NCBI RefSeq assembly: GCF_002968015.1 | Contig: NZ_PUIP01000014.1 | Coordinates: forward strand, 153,929-217,928 | Direction of reading: 5' to 3' | Origin: Massilia phosphatilytica | Lineage (GTDB): Bacteria; Pseudomonadota; Gammaproteobacteria; Burkholderiales; Burkholderiaceae_D | Length of the DNA stretch: 64,000 nt | Part shown: one piece after another, positions 9,034 through 17,720 of the stretch | How positions within the stretch are numbered: the first letter of the stretch is position 1 | How the letters are laid out: every line of letters begins with the position of its first letter | Notes under the pieces: model-generated | Database searches by the model: none | What the model saw: only the letters and a program-made list of their open reading frames with translations | Told to the model about the DNA's origin: nothing | Position numbers and translations under genes: made by a program

Positions 9034-9729
9034 ATGAAGGTATTGATAGTCGACGATGACGTGGTGTCGCGCATGATGCTGATGCATATGATCGACAGCA
9101 CCGCGACCGGCGTATTCGACGTGCGTGAAGCGGAAGATGGCGAAGACGCGTGGGCGCAACTCGACGCCGGCGCGGAACCGGTGCTGCTGTTCTGCGACCT
9201 GCGCATGCCGCGCCTGTCCGGCATGGAATTGCTGGCGCGCGTGAAAGCGGACGCGCGCTTCGCCGGCCTGCCGTTCGTCCTCGTCTCGGCCGCCGCCGAC
9301 GGCGCGACGATGGAGCAGGCGCTCTCCCTCGGCGCCGCCGGCTACATCGTCAAGCCGTTCGACGCCGCGCGCGTCGCGCAGCACCTGCAACCCCTGATGC
9401 GCGCCGCGGACGAGCAGCCCGACGCCACCCTGCGCCGGCTCGGCATCGACGCGACGCGCCTGCTGCTGTACCTCGGCGGCCTGCAGCGCCAGCTCGTCAG
9501 CGCCGGCACCGAACTGGCCGGGCTGCTGGCCGCGAGCCAGCTCGACGCCGCGCGCGGCCACCTCGCGCGCCTGTGCGAAGGGTGCCGCACGCTGGGCCTG
9601 CACGGCGCCGCCAACGGCTTCGACGCGCTGCGCTCCGCTCCAGACGGCGCCGTCCTGGCGCGCGAACTGGAAGCCGCGCACCGCGCCGTCCTGCGCCAGA
9701 CTGATGCCATCCGGCACCTGGCGATGTAG
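9034..9729 (+). CDS. Response regulator: receiver plus degenerate HPt-like C-terminal domain
   Basis: The protein has 231 residues. Start ATG 9034 follows GGGGCAGGA. Residues 1-120 form an intact receiver: acidic residues 7-9 (VDDD), phospho-acceptor Asp55 (FCDLRMP), and a KPFD lysine. There is no DNA-binding domain. Residues about 130-231 are helical and look like an HPt domain, but the phospho-histidine position appears to be Arg: the segment ARLCEGCRTLGLHG stands where an HPt has AH.LKG...LG. This would give a receiver that takes phosphate but a tail that can only bind. The gene sits 64 bases after a large hybrid kinase whose HPt is intact, so it is the obvious candidate target. The domain reading of the tail is my inference. 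Confidence 0.8.
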   Translation: MKVLIVDDDVVSRMMLMHMIDSTATGVFDVREAEDGEDAWAQLDAGAEPVLLFCDLRMPRLSGMELLARVKADARFAGLPFVLVSAAADGATMEQALSLGAAGYIVKPFDAARVAQHLQPLMRAADEQPDATLRRLGIDATRLLLYLGGLQRQLVSAGTELAGLLAASQLDAARGHLARLCEGCRTLGLHGAANGFDALRSAPDGAVLARELEAAHRAVLRQTDAIRHLAM

Positions 9730-10071
9730 GACTTCACAGCGTTTCGTAACGTTAAATTCCTGCTGGAAAACGCGAAAAATAGTTGTCAGAAACGTTGTAA
9801 ATCGACCTCCACACGGTTGCGGAATCCGGCATACTGATCCTTTGCCGTGGCCGGCATGCAGCAAATCCCAGGCAGTACGGCAACTTGTCGGGCGTCTTTT
9901 TTGCCCCATACGGACCGCGCCAAGCGCGCGCCGTCCGTCGTGACCTTGTCATTAAAATAGTCGACTTTTTCGGGCACGTCGCAAACCGTCCAAGGTTTGC
10001 GAGGCCCCCTTTTACGGCAGCAGAGAACTGTCGGGATGGAGCATTGACCAGGGATTGCATGAGCGAGGACT
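9730..10071. other. Intergenic region with no gene seen
   Basis: These 342 bases between the receiver gene and the PAS kinase hold no convincing coding sequence. They are richer in A and T than the flanking genes. The one clear structure is a perfect hairpin at 9980-10001. A TAAAAT at 9953-9958 could be a -10 box, without a good -35. Confidence 0.4.
9980..10001. repeat. Perfect 8-bp hairpin upstream of the PAS kinase gene
   Basis: CGCAAACC and GGTTTGCG pair perfectly around the six-base loop GTCCAA. It lies about 70 bases before the kinase start. There is no immediate T-run, so it is more likely an operator or leader structure than a terminator. Confidence 0.4.
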
Positions 10072-12189
10072 ATGAAGACCACGGTTTCCCCCAGCCTGAC
10101 CTTCCTTACCGGCGGCGGCCAGATGGCCGCGCGTATCGCCGCACATGATTGGCGCCCCACGGCGCTCGGACCCATCGAGGACTGGCCGGCCGCACTGCGC
10201 ACGGCACTGGGCCTGACGCTGAATTCCCGGTTCCCCACCTTGCTGTGCTGGGGCGCCGACCTGATCAGTTTTCATAACGACGCCTGCACGCCGTTGCTCG
10301 CCGACAAGGCTGCGCCGGGCCTGCCGTTCCGCACGGTCTGGCCGGACGTGTGGGACATCGTCGGACCGATCGCCACGAAGGCGTACGCGGGCGAGGCCTG
10401 CTACCACGAGGACATGCCCGTGCTGATGGAGCGCCACGGCATTCCGCAGCAAAGCTGGTTCACGTTCTCGTACAGCCCCGTGCGCGACGACGACGGCACC
10501 GTCGGCGGCATCCTGTGCACGGTGGTCGAGACGACGGGCAAAATGCGCGCGCTGGCCATGCTGCGCCAGAAGGAAGAGACGCTGCGCCGCCTGAACGAGG
10601 CCCTGACGCACCAGGTGGCATCGCACGCGCGCGACCGCGAACGGTTGTGGCGCATCTCGCCCGACGTGATGGCGGCGGCGTCGCTCGCGACGGGACGCTT
10701 CCTCACCGTAAACCCCGCGTTCACCACATGCTTCGGCTGGAGCCCGGAAGAGGCGACGACGCGCCCGTTCATGGAGATGGTGTACCCGGACGACCGTGAA
10801 GACGTGCTTGCCAAGATGCAAGTTCTGGCCGACGGCACGCCGCTCGTCGGCTACGAGACGCGCGTGCTGCACAAGGACGGTTCGTACCGCTGGGTGTCGT
10901 GGACGATCTCCCCGGAAGGCGAGCTGCTGTATGGCGTCGCCCGCGACATCACGGCGGAAAAGCACCAGGCCGACGCGCTGCGCCAGGCCGAGGAAGCGCT
11001 GCGCCAGTCGCAGAAGATGGAAGCCGTGGGCCAGCTCACGGGCGGCCTCGCGCACGATTTCAACAACATGCTGGCGGGCGTGACGGGCCACCTGGAACTG
11101 ATGAAGCTGCGCCTGCGCATGGGCCAGACGGGCGATTTGCCGACGCGGATCGACGCCGCCCTCGGCGTGACCCAGCGCGCGGCCGCGCTTACGCACCGGC
11201 TGCTGGCGTTCTCGCGCCGCCAGGCCCTCGATCCGAAACCGACCAGCGTCAACGCGCTCGTGATGTCGATGACGGACCTGATCGAGCGCGCCGCCGGCCC
11301 CTCGATCGCGGTGCGCACGCGCCTCGCGGCCGCGCTGTGGACGACGCTGTGCGACCCGAACCAGCTGGAAAGCGCGTTGCTGAACCTGGCGAACAATGCG
11401 CGCGACGCGATGCCGGAAGGCGGCCTGCTCGTCATCGAGACGGAGAACGTCACCCTGACACCAGCCCAGGCGCGCCGCCACGGCGACCTGCGGCCCGGCG
11501 AATACGTGCAGGTGAGCGTGCGCGACAACGGCGCGGGCATGGCGCCCGACGTCGTCGCGCGCGCGTTCGACCCGTTCTTCACGACCAAGCCGATGGGGCA
11601 GGGTACCGGTCTGGGCCTGTCGATGGTGTACGGCTTCGCGCACCAGTCGGGCGGCAACGTGCGCATCGAATCGCGGCCGGGACAAGGGACGGAAGTGCGC
11701 CTGCTGCTGCCGCGCCACCTCGTGGAAACGCCGCCGGCCGCGGGCCCCGACGCCGAACCGCCGCTGGAGGCGGGCACCCGCAAGGGCGTCGTGATGGTCG
11801 TCGACGACGAGGCGGACATCCGCGCCGTGATGACCGAGGTGCTGGAACTGCAGGGCTACACAGTGCTCGTCGCCTGCGATGCGCCGCAGGCGTTGCGCCT
11901 GTTGAAGGACACGCGGCCGGACATGCTCGTGACGGACGTCGGCCTGCCCAACGGCATGAACGGGCGCCAGCTCGCCGACCACGTGCGCGTGCAATGGCCG
12001 CAGCTGCCCGTGCTGATGGTGACGGGCTATGCGGAAAGCACGGTCATGAAGAACGAGAAGCTGCCCGCGCAGATGGAGATCCTGACCAAGCCGTTCGCCA
12101 TGAATGCATTGGTGGACAAGGTCGGGTACATGCTGGCGCAGAGTGCAGGTACTGAGGTGAGCGCGGAAACGGGCGCCGAAGCCGCCTGA
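10072..12189 (+). CDS. PAS-domain hybrid histidine kinase/response regulator
   Basis: The protein has 705 residues and no signal peptide or membrane segment, so it is a soluble kinase. Residues about 20-165 form an N-terminal PAS/GAF-like sensor (W..TALGPIEDWP, a start common in soluble proteobacterial hybrid kinases). A second PAS lies around 190-300 (GRFLTVNPAF, MVYPDDR). HisKA carries His328 (GGLAHDFNNML), the HATPase includes LNLANNARDAMPEGG and GTGLGLSM, and the C-terminal receiver (about 575-695) has Asp622 (VTDVGLP) and a TKPF lysine. The AHDFNN type of H-box is typical of kinases with attached receivers. A GAGCGAGGA ribosome site precedes ATG 10072. The signal sensed is not evident. 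It converges on the SulP gene with only 28 bases between stops. Confidence 0.9.
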   Translation: MKTTVSPSLTFLTGGGQMAARIAAHDWRPTALGPIEDWPAALRTALGLTLNSRFPTLLCWGADLISFHNDACTPLLADKAAPGLPFRTVWPDVWDIVGPIATKAYAGEACYHEDMPVLMERHGIPQQSWFTFSYSPVRDDDGTVGGILCTVVETTGKMRALAMLRQKEETLRRLNEALTHQVASHARDRERLWRISPDVMAAASLATGRFLTVNPAFTTCFGWSPEEATTRPFMEMVYPDDREDVLAKMQVLADGTPLVGYETRVLHKDGSYRWVSWTISPEGELLYGVARDITAEKHQADALRQAEEALRQSQKMEAVGQLTGGLAHDFNNMLAGVTGHLELMKLRLRMGQTGDLPTRIDAALGVTQRAAALTHRLLAFSRRQALDPKPTSVNALVMSMTDLIERAAGPSIAVRTRLAAALWTTLCDPNQLESALLNLANNARDAMPEGGLLVIETENVTLTPAQARRHGDLRPGEYVQVSVRDNGAGMAPDVVARAFDPFFTTKPMGQGTGLGLSMVYGFAHQSGGNVRIESRPGQGTEVRLLLPRHLVETPPAAGPDAEPPLEAGTRKGVVMVVDDEADIRAVMTEVLELQGYTVLVACDAPQALRLLKDTRPDMLVTDVGLPNGMNGRQLADHVRVQWPQLPVLMVTGYAESTVMKNEKLPAQMEILTKPFAMNALVDKVGYMLAQSAGTEVSAETGAEAA

Positions 12190-12217
12190 GCGGCGGCCCC
12201 GGCTTATCGATTGAACG

Positions 12218-14416
12218 TCAGGCGGCCAGGTCGTTCCGGCCGTCGTCCAGCGTGACCAGTTCCCCGAATTGCACGGTGCGCGTGGCGATGTCGTGGTATG
12301 CGCCCACGAGACCCATCTCGCCGCGCGCGATGCGCTCGCGCAGGAAGGCGCTGCCGGCGATGATCTCATCCAGCGAGTTTTCGATGTTGCGGCGCGTGAC
12401 CTCCTCGACCAGGGCCTTGCCCTCGAGTTGATGGTGGGCGCCGCAGCGGCACTGGTCGACCGCCTTGCGGATCTTGCCCGTGATCGCCCCCATGCTGTGC
12501 GCGCCTTCGTTCTGCAGCGCGAGGCCGATTGCGCCGCAGCTCGAGTGGCCTTTCACGACGATCAGTTTCGCGCCCAGCTTGTGGGCGATCTCCAGGCTGC
12601 CGATGATCTCGCGGCTGATCACGTTCCCGGCGATGCGGATCGTCAGCAGGTCGCCCAGGCCGGCGTCGAAAATGATTTCCGGCGAGGTGCGCGAATCGAT
12701 GCAGTTGACGACGACGGCCATCGGGTGCTGGCTTGCCGTCGTCGCTTCGACCTGGTGCAGATAGTATTTCTTCGTCGTGCGGCCCGCGCGGAAGCGCTCG
12801 TTGCCGTCACGCAGCAGCTGCAGTACGTCTTCCGGAGCCAGCTTGGTCTGCGTGTCCTTGTCGAGGGCGGGGACGAACTGGATCGGGTCGTGCAGGCTGT
12901 ACTCGTCGCGCAGGCCGACGACGTTCAACTTGACGTTGCGTTCCGCCGCCACGACGCGATAGTCGTTGATGACTTCCAGCACGTCGTGATCGATGTAGTC
13001 CGCGTTGGCCGCGTCGATCAGCACGTTCGCGTTCTCCGGGATTTCCCACAGCGCGCTCTTGATCGTCGCCTTGTTCAGGAACGACACCTGGTTCGGCAAT
13101 TCCATCTTGACGACTTCGCCGATGTGCAGGCGGTACTGTTCCATCGAGAACGGATTCTTGAAATGGCTGCGCATCAGGTAGAACAGGCTGGCGGCCAGGC
13201 CGATCAGCACGCCGGTCAGCAAATCGGTCAGCACGATGGCGGCGACCGTGACGGCGAACGGCACGAACTGCGACCAGCCCTTCTTGTACATGTCGCGGAA
13301 CAGCGAAACCTTGGCCAGCTTGTAGCCCGTCACGATGAGGATCGCGGCCAGCGCGGCCAGCGGGATCAGGTTCAGCGCGGGTGCCAGCACGAGCACGCTC
13401 GCCAGCAGCAGCAGGCCGTGGAGGATGGTCGAGGCCTTCGTCCGGTTGTCGTTCTGGATGTTGACGGAGCTGCGCACGATGACGGACGTGACGGGCAGGC
13501 CGCCCAGCAGGCCGGCGCAGATATTGCCGACACCTTGCGCGACGAGTTCCCGGTTCGTCGGTGTTTCACGCTTGTGCGGATCGAGCTTGTCGACCGCTTC
13601 CACGTTCAGCAGCGTTTCCAGCGAGGCGACGATGGCGATCGTGAAGCCGACGATCCAGACGTCGTGGTTCGTGAAATGGGCGAGGTCCGGGAAATTCAGG
13701 TAAGTCCCCAGGTTCCCGATATCGACGGGCGGAATATCGACCAGGTGTTCCGGGGCGATGCTCAGCGCCGGAAAGAAACGGTCGAATGTCACATTCAACA
13801 CGACACCCAATGCCACGACGAATAGCGGCGCCGGCAGCAATTTGACGTTCTTGAATGGCGTCTTGTCCCAATAAATCAGGATCAGCATCGAGACCAGCGC
13901 AATGATGATGGCGCCGGGGGTAATCGCATTGAAGGCGTGGGCAATCGCGGAAAACGTGTTTTCGCCATTCGCCTGAATGAACGACGTTTCATCGGCGTGA
14001 TTCGCGTCATAGCCGATTGCGTGAGGAAGCTGTTTCAGGATGAGCAGAATCCCGATCGCCGCGAGTAATCCCTTGATCACGTTCGAGGGAATGTAATTGG
14101 CGATAAAACCGGCGCGGGCAACACCCATCGCCAATTGCATCACGCCGGCAATCAGGATGGCCGCGAGCAGGATCTCGAAGGCGCCGAGTTTCGTGATGGA
14201 GGCGAGGACGACGGCTGCCAGCCCGGCCGCGGGGCCGCTGACGCTCGTGTGGGAACCGCTGATGGCACCGACGACGATGCCGCCGATAATGCCGGAAATA
14301 ATCCCGGAAAACAAAGGTGCGCCCGAGGCGAGGGCAATACCGAGACACAGGGGCAAGGCGACAAGAAACACTACTATGCCGGCCGGCAAATCGTACTTGA
14401 GGGTATTCGTATGCAT
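12218..14416 (-). CDS. SulP-type anion transporter fused to STAS and beta-carbonic anhydrase
   Basis: The protein has 732 residues. The first roughly 400 are a SulP membrane transporter of about ten or more segments (start LKYDLPAGIVVFLVALPLCLG, then GSHTSVSGPAAG). A STAS-like region follows around 430-520. The last roughly 200 residues are a beta-carbonic anhydrase with all zinc-site residues: Cys572 and Asp574 (NCIDSR), His624 and Cys627 (GHSSCG). Such fusions are thought to couple bicarbonate uptake to CO2/bicarbonate conversion at the inner membrane, helping supply carbon for carboxylation. Bicarbonate is the expected substrate but is inferred. The 429-base upstream region on this strand holds three palindromes that may be operator sites. 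Confidence 0.9.
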   Translation of the reverse strand: MHTNTLKYDLPAGIVVFLVALPLCLGIALASGAPLFSGIISGIIGGIVVGAISGSHTSVSGPAAGLAAVVLASITKLGAFEILLAAILIAGVMQLAMGVARAGFIANYIPSNVIKGLLAAIGILLILKQLPHAIGYDANHADETSFIQANGENTFSAIAHAFNAITPGAIIIALVSMLILIYWDKTPFKNVKLLPAPLFVVALGVVLNVTFDRFFPALSIAPEHLVDIPPVDIGNLGTYLNFPDLAHFTNHDVWIVGFTIAIVASLETLLNVEAVDKLDPHKRETPTNRELVAQGVGNICAGLLGGLPVTSVIVRSSVNIQNDNRTKASTILHGLLLLASVLVLAPALNLIPLAALAAILIVTGYKLAKVSLFRDMYKKGWSQFVPFAVTVAAIVLTDLLTGVLIGLAASLFYLMRSHFKNPFSMEQYRLHIGEVVKMELPNQVSFLNKATIKSALWEIPENANVLIDAANADYIDHDVLEVINDYRVVAAERNVKLNVVGLRDEYSLHDPIQFVPALDKDTQTKLAPEDVLQLLRDGNERFRAGRTTKKYYLHQVEATTASQHPMAVVVNCIDSRTSPEIIFDAGLGDLLTIRIAGNVISREIIGSLEIAHKLGAKLIVVKGHSSCGAIGLALQNEGAHSMGAITGKIRKAVDQCRCGAHHQLEGKALVEEVTRRNIENSLDEIIAGSAFLRERIARGEMGLVGAYHDIATRTVQFGELVTLDDGRNDLAA

Positions 14417-14492
14417 GGGAATCTCGCGGAAGAACGATGGTTGTCAGTCAGAATGCGCTTATTCGTTTTGCGCATGGCGATATAACGATTTA

Positions 14493-14522
14493 CATCGGTG
14501 GTGCCGATGAATCGGGATTCAT
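14493..14522. repeat. Two overlapping inverted repeats upstream of the SulP gene
   Basis: CATCGG/CCGATG with a 5-base spacer (14493-14509) overlaps ATGAATC/GATTCAT with a 2-base spacer (14507-14522). Both are perfect. They lie 77-106 bases upstream of the SulP start codon and look like adjacent binding sites for dimeric regulators. Confidence 0.45.
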
Positions 14523-14541
14523 GAACGTTTGATTGGGATGA

Positions 14542-14570
14542 ATCAAAACGGTGCAATGCACCCTTTTGAT
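14542..14570. repeat. 29-bp near-perfect palindrome upstream of the SulP gene
   Basis: The arms begin ATCAAAA and end TTTTGAT and include inner TGCA copies; only one base pair of 14 mismatches around a central base. Such a long symmetrical site is typical of a strong operator. There is no T-run placing it as a terminator. Confidence 0.45.
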
Positions 14571-14794
14571 GCATTTTCAGGAACGTCGATTGTTAAAACG
14601 ACGGGGAAAAAATATAACATGCAGTTTGCAAATGCGTCCAGCATGCGCACTCAAACGTTACAATTCTTTCGCTTAAATAGATTTGGATAAAAGCGATTTT
14701 TCCGGGGGCATTTTTATTGCTTTGAATAACACTGGATTGGGAATCTGATAAATCGGCGGAGGAGGTCGTGCCGACACCTGGAGGGGGCCGAACG

Positions 14795-14823
14795 TTGTGG
14801 GAGGGGCGTGCCTGCTGTAGAAT
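14795..14823 (+). promoter_or_regulatory. Sigma-70 promoter of tRNA-Arg
   Basis: TTGTGG (14795-14800) and TAGAAT (14818-14823) are spaced by 17 bases. Transcription would start about 15-20 bases before the mature tRNA 5' end. Confidence 0.65.
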
Positions 14824-14845
14824 AGCTGGCTGCAGTACGCAGAGT

Positions 14846-14920
14846 GTCGCCATAGTACAATGGATAGTACAAGGTCCTCCTAAGACTTAGATGCAGGTTC
14901 GATTCCTGCTGGCGACACCA
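14846..14920 (+). tRNA. tRNA-Arg (anticodon CCT)
   Basis: The sequence folds as a full cloverleaf of 75 bases including the encoded CCA end. The acceptor arms GTCGCCA and TGGCGAC pair perfectly. The anticodon stem AGGTC/GACTT encloses loop CTCCTAA with anticodon CCT (reads AGG). The T-arm is GCAGG, TTCGATT, CCTGC. AGG is a rare arginine codon in GC-rich genomes, so this is a minor isoacceptor. Confidence 0.95.
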
Positions 14921-14985
14921 CTTCCACCGCCCCCCACACTTTTACGGAAGTCCGCGAACCGATCGGCGTCGCGGCCGCTCACACC

Positions 14986-16902
14986 ATGGCTGTCATTTCC
15001 CTCTCTTCCGCGCAACTGGCATTCGGCCACGTCGCGCTGCTCGACCATGCGGATTTCTCGCTGGAAGCCGGCGAACGCGTCGGTCTCATCGGCCGCAACG
15101 GCACCGGCAAATCGTCGCTGCTGAAAATCATTTCCGGCCGTTCGAAGCTGGACGATGGCCTGCTCGTCATGCAGCAGAACGTCAAGATCGCGTACGTCGA
15201 GCAGGAGCCCGTGTTCGATCCGGAGATGACGGTGTTCGACGCCGTCGCGATGGGCATGGGCGACCAGCAGGCGATGCTGGCCGAGTATGAGTCGCTGACC
15301 GGGCAATTCGGTCAGGGCAATGACGATGCGATCATGGAGCGCATGCACGACCTGCAAGTGAAACTCGATGCGACGGATGCCTGGAACCTCGGCAACCGGG
15401 TCGAGACGACGCTGGGCCGCCTGGGCCTCGCAGGCGATGCGAAGATGGGCACGTTGTCGGGCGGTATGCAGAAGCGCGTGGCGCTGGCTGTCGCCCTCGT
15501 GTCCGGTCCCGACGTGTTGCTGCTGGACGAGCCGACGAACCACCTCGACTTCACGTCGATCCAGTGGCTGGAAGGCCTGCTGCGCGAATACCGCGGCTCC
15601 GTGCTGTTCATTACCCACGACCGCCGCTTCCTCGACAACGTCGCCACGCGCATCATCGAACTGGACCGCGGCCGCCTGCTCTCGTTCCCCGGCAATTTCA
15701 GCAAGTACCAGGAACGCAAGCGCGAACTGCTCGCGATCGAAGAGGTCGAGAACGCCAAGTTCGACAAGGTCCTCGCGCAGGAAGAAGCGTGGATCCGCAA
15801 GGGCGTGGAAGCGCGCCGCACCCGCAACGAAGGCCGCGTGCGCCGCCTGGAAGACTTGCGCCTGCAGCGCGCCGCGCGCCGCGACCAGCAGGGCCAGGTG
15901 CGCATCGACGTCGCGACCGGCGAACGTTCCGGCAAGATCGTCGCGGAACTGGAAAACATTTCGAAGTCGTATGGCGAGAAGGTGATCGTGCAGAACTTCA
16001 CGGGCACGATCATGCGTGGCGACAAGGTCGGCCTGATCGGTCCGAACGGTGCAGGCAAGACGACGCTGCTGAAGATCATCCTCGGCGAAGAGACGGTGGA
16101 CAGCGGCAACGTCAAGCTGGGCACGCGCCTGAACGTCGCGTACTTCGACCAGATGCGCGCGCAGCTGAACGAAGAAGCGACGCTGGCCGACACGATCGCG
16201 CCGGGCAGCGACTGGGTCGAGATCAACGGCCAGCGCAAGCACGTGATGAGTTACCTGGGCGACTTCCTGTTCGCGCCCGAGCGCGCGCGTTCGCCCGTGA
16301 AATCGCTGTCCGGCGGCGAGCGCAACCGCCTGCTGCTCGCACGCCTGTTCGCCAAACCGGCCAACTGCCTCGTGCTGGACGAACCCACCAACGACCTCGA
16401 CATCGACACGCTCGAACTGCTGGAAGAACTGTTGACGGATTACTCGGGCACCGTGTTCCTCGTGAGCCACGACCGCACGTTCCTCGACAACGTCGTCACG
16501 CAAGTCATCGTTGCCGAAGGGCAGGGGACATGGCGCGAATTCGTCGGCGGCTACAGCGACTGGGAGCGCGTGAAAGCCGCTCCCGCTCCCGCGCCCGCGG
16601 TAGCACAAAAAGCCCCGCCGGCGAAAGCACAGGATATGTCATCCAACGCACAGAACGCGCCCGGCAAGAAGGTAAAGTTGAGTTACAAGGAACAGCGAGA
16701 GCTGGAGGAGTTGCCGCAGCTTATCGCCAGCCTCGAAGACGAGCAGTCGGCCATCACGGCACAGCTGAATGCGCCCGACTTTTACAAGACCAATCCCGCT
16801 GACGCGCGCAGGATCAATGCGCGTTTTGCGGACATCGAGGAGCAGCTGCTCGACGCCCTGGAGCGTTGGGAAGGCCTCGAAGCGCGCGCGCGGGGAGAAT
16901 AG
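14986..16902 (+). CDS. uup: ABC-F family ATPase Uup
   Basis: The protein has 638 residues with two ATP-binding cassettes and no membrane domain, the ABC-F layout. The first Walker A is at about 36-43 (GRNGTGKS) and the second near 351-359 (GPNGAGKTT). Signature motifs LSGGM and LSGGE and Walker B stretches (LLLDEPTNHLD, LVLDEPTNDLD) are all intact. The C-terminal extension from about 565 (lysine-rich start, then a charged coiled coil) is the DNA-binding type of tail typical of Uup and distinguishes it from EttA. Uup binds ribosomes and DNA branch structures and is linked to suppression of transposon excision. The nearest upstream gene is tRNA-Arg. The ribosome site is not strong. Confidence 0.9.
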   Translation: MAVISLSSAQLAFGHVALLDHADFSLEAGERVGLIGRNGTGKSSLLKIISGRSKLDDGLLVMQQNVKIAYVEQEPVFDPEMTVFDAVAMGMGDQQAMLAEYESLTGQFGQGNDDAIMERMHDLQVKLDATDAWNLGNRVETTLGRLGLAGDAKMGTLSGGMQKRVALAVALVSGPDVLLLDEPTNHLDFTSIQWLEGLLREYRGSVLFITHDRRFLDNVATRIIELDRGRLLSFPGNFSKYQERKRELLAIEEVENAKFDKVLAQEEAWIRKGVEARRTRNEGRVRRLEDLRLQRAARRDQQGQVRIDVATGERSGKIVAELENISKSYGEKVIVQNFTGTIMRGDKVGLIGPNGAGKTTLLKIILGEETVDSGNVKLGTRLNVAYFDQMRAQLNEEATLADTIAPGSDWVEINGQRKHVMSYLGDFLFAPERARSPVKSLSGGERNRLLLARLFAKPANCLVLDEPTNDLDIDTLELLEELLTDYSGTVFLVSHDRTFLDNVVTQVIVAEGQGTWREFVGGYSDWERVKAAPAPAPAVAQKAPPAKAQDMSSNAQNAPGKKVKLSYKEQRELEELPQLIASLEDEQSAITAQLNAPDFYKTNPADARRINARFADIEEQLLDALERWEGLEARARGE

Positions 16903-16956
16903 CCCATGCGTTAGCGCATCGCTGAGCGCGGGCCAGGCGCCCGCTGACGGAGGAAC

Positions 16957-17682
16957 ATGACTGAGCATGACGACCGCTGCGCCGTGCCCGCCACGGCAGC
17001 CATACCCGCCGACGCTCCCATGTTCAACCGCGCGGCCTGGCTTCGCATCCTGCCCTTCGCCGCGTACCTCTTCTTCATCGTCATCGGCGATGTGCTCGAA
17101 CGCCTCGGTGTCCCGCAGCACACCCTGCGCTGGCTGTACCCTGCCAAGATCGCCCTCGTGGCCCTGTTGCTGGCGCTGTTCTGGCGCCAGTATCGAGAAC
17201 TCTTCCGCTTTCATCTCGCACCGTTGCAGCTGCTGTCCGCGCTGGCGACGGGCGTGCTCGTGCTCGTCCTGTGGGTCAGCCTCGACGCGGGCTGGATGAT
17301 CGTCGGTTCGCCCTCCGGCTTCGATCCGCGCGTCGACGGCCGCATCGACTGGCTGCTCGTGGCGATCCGCATCGCCGGCGCCACGCTCGTCGTGCCCGTC
17401 ATGGAAGAGTTGTTCTGGCGCTCTTTCCTAATGCGATGGATCGACGCTCCCGATTTCGAGTCGGTTGAGCCCTCTCAACTCACTATCAAAAGCTTCGTCA
17501 TCACCGTCCTGCTGTTCGGTGTCGAACATAACCTCTGGCTTGCCGGGATCGTTGCGGGCGCGGCCTACAGCCTGCTGTACATGCGTCACCGCAACTTGTG
17601 GTCGCCGATCCTGGCGCACGCCGTCACCAACGGCCTGCTGGGCGTGTGGGTGGTTCGGACCGGCAGCTGGTCGTACTGGTAA
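16957..17682 (+). CDS. CAAX protease-related membrane protein of the PEP-CTERM/EPS system
   Basis: The protein has 241 residues and about seven hydrophobic segments. The CPBP/Rce1-type glutamic protease motifs are present: EExxxR as MEELFWRSFLMRW near 150, an FGVEH motif, and HAVTN near the end. Start ATG 16957 has a GGAGGAA ribosome site. It resembles the 'CAAX prenyl protease-related' family known from exosortase-bearing genomes (TIGR03008, from memory), and it stands directly before epsL and the EPS cluster, which supports that assignment. The substrate is unknown; processing of sorted PEP-CTERM proteins or an EPS assembly factor is a guess. Two small GC-rich hairpins lie in the gap before it. 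Confidence 0.82.
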   Translation: MTEHDDRCAVPATAAIPADAPMFNRAAWLRILPFAAYLFFIVIGDVLERLGVPQHTLRWLYPAKIALVALLLALFWRQYRELFRFHLAPLQLLSALATGVLVLVLWVSLDAGWMIVGSPSGFDPRVDGRIDWLLVAIRIAGATLVVPVMEELFWRSFLMRWIDAPDFESVEPSQLTIKSFVITVLLFGVEHNLWLAGIVAGAAYSLLYMRHRNLWSPILAHAVTNGLLGVWVVRTGSWSYW

Positions 17683-17720
17683 GCCGTCCGCCATTAACTT
17701 CAAGAAAAAGACAAACCATC

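Larger units (their letters stand above)
14417..14792. other. AT-rich intergenic region, no gene seen
   Basis: No convincing coding sequence is present between the SulP fusion gene and the tRNA promoter. The part next to the SulP gene (14493-14570) contains three successive inverted repeats, described separately. The rest (14600-14760) is plain AT-rich sequence and may hold the minus-strand promoter, which I could not fix. Confidence 0.4.

Noticed and set aside
17598..17720. N-terminal extension of epsL
   Set aside because: It would lie inside the CAAX-related gene and bury the signal peptide; ATG 17721 gives a normal one.
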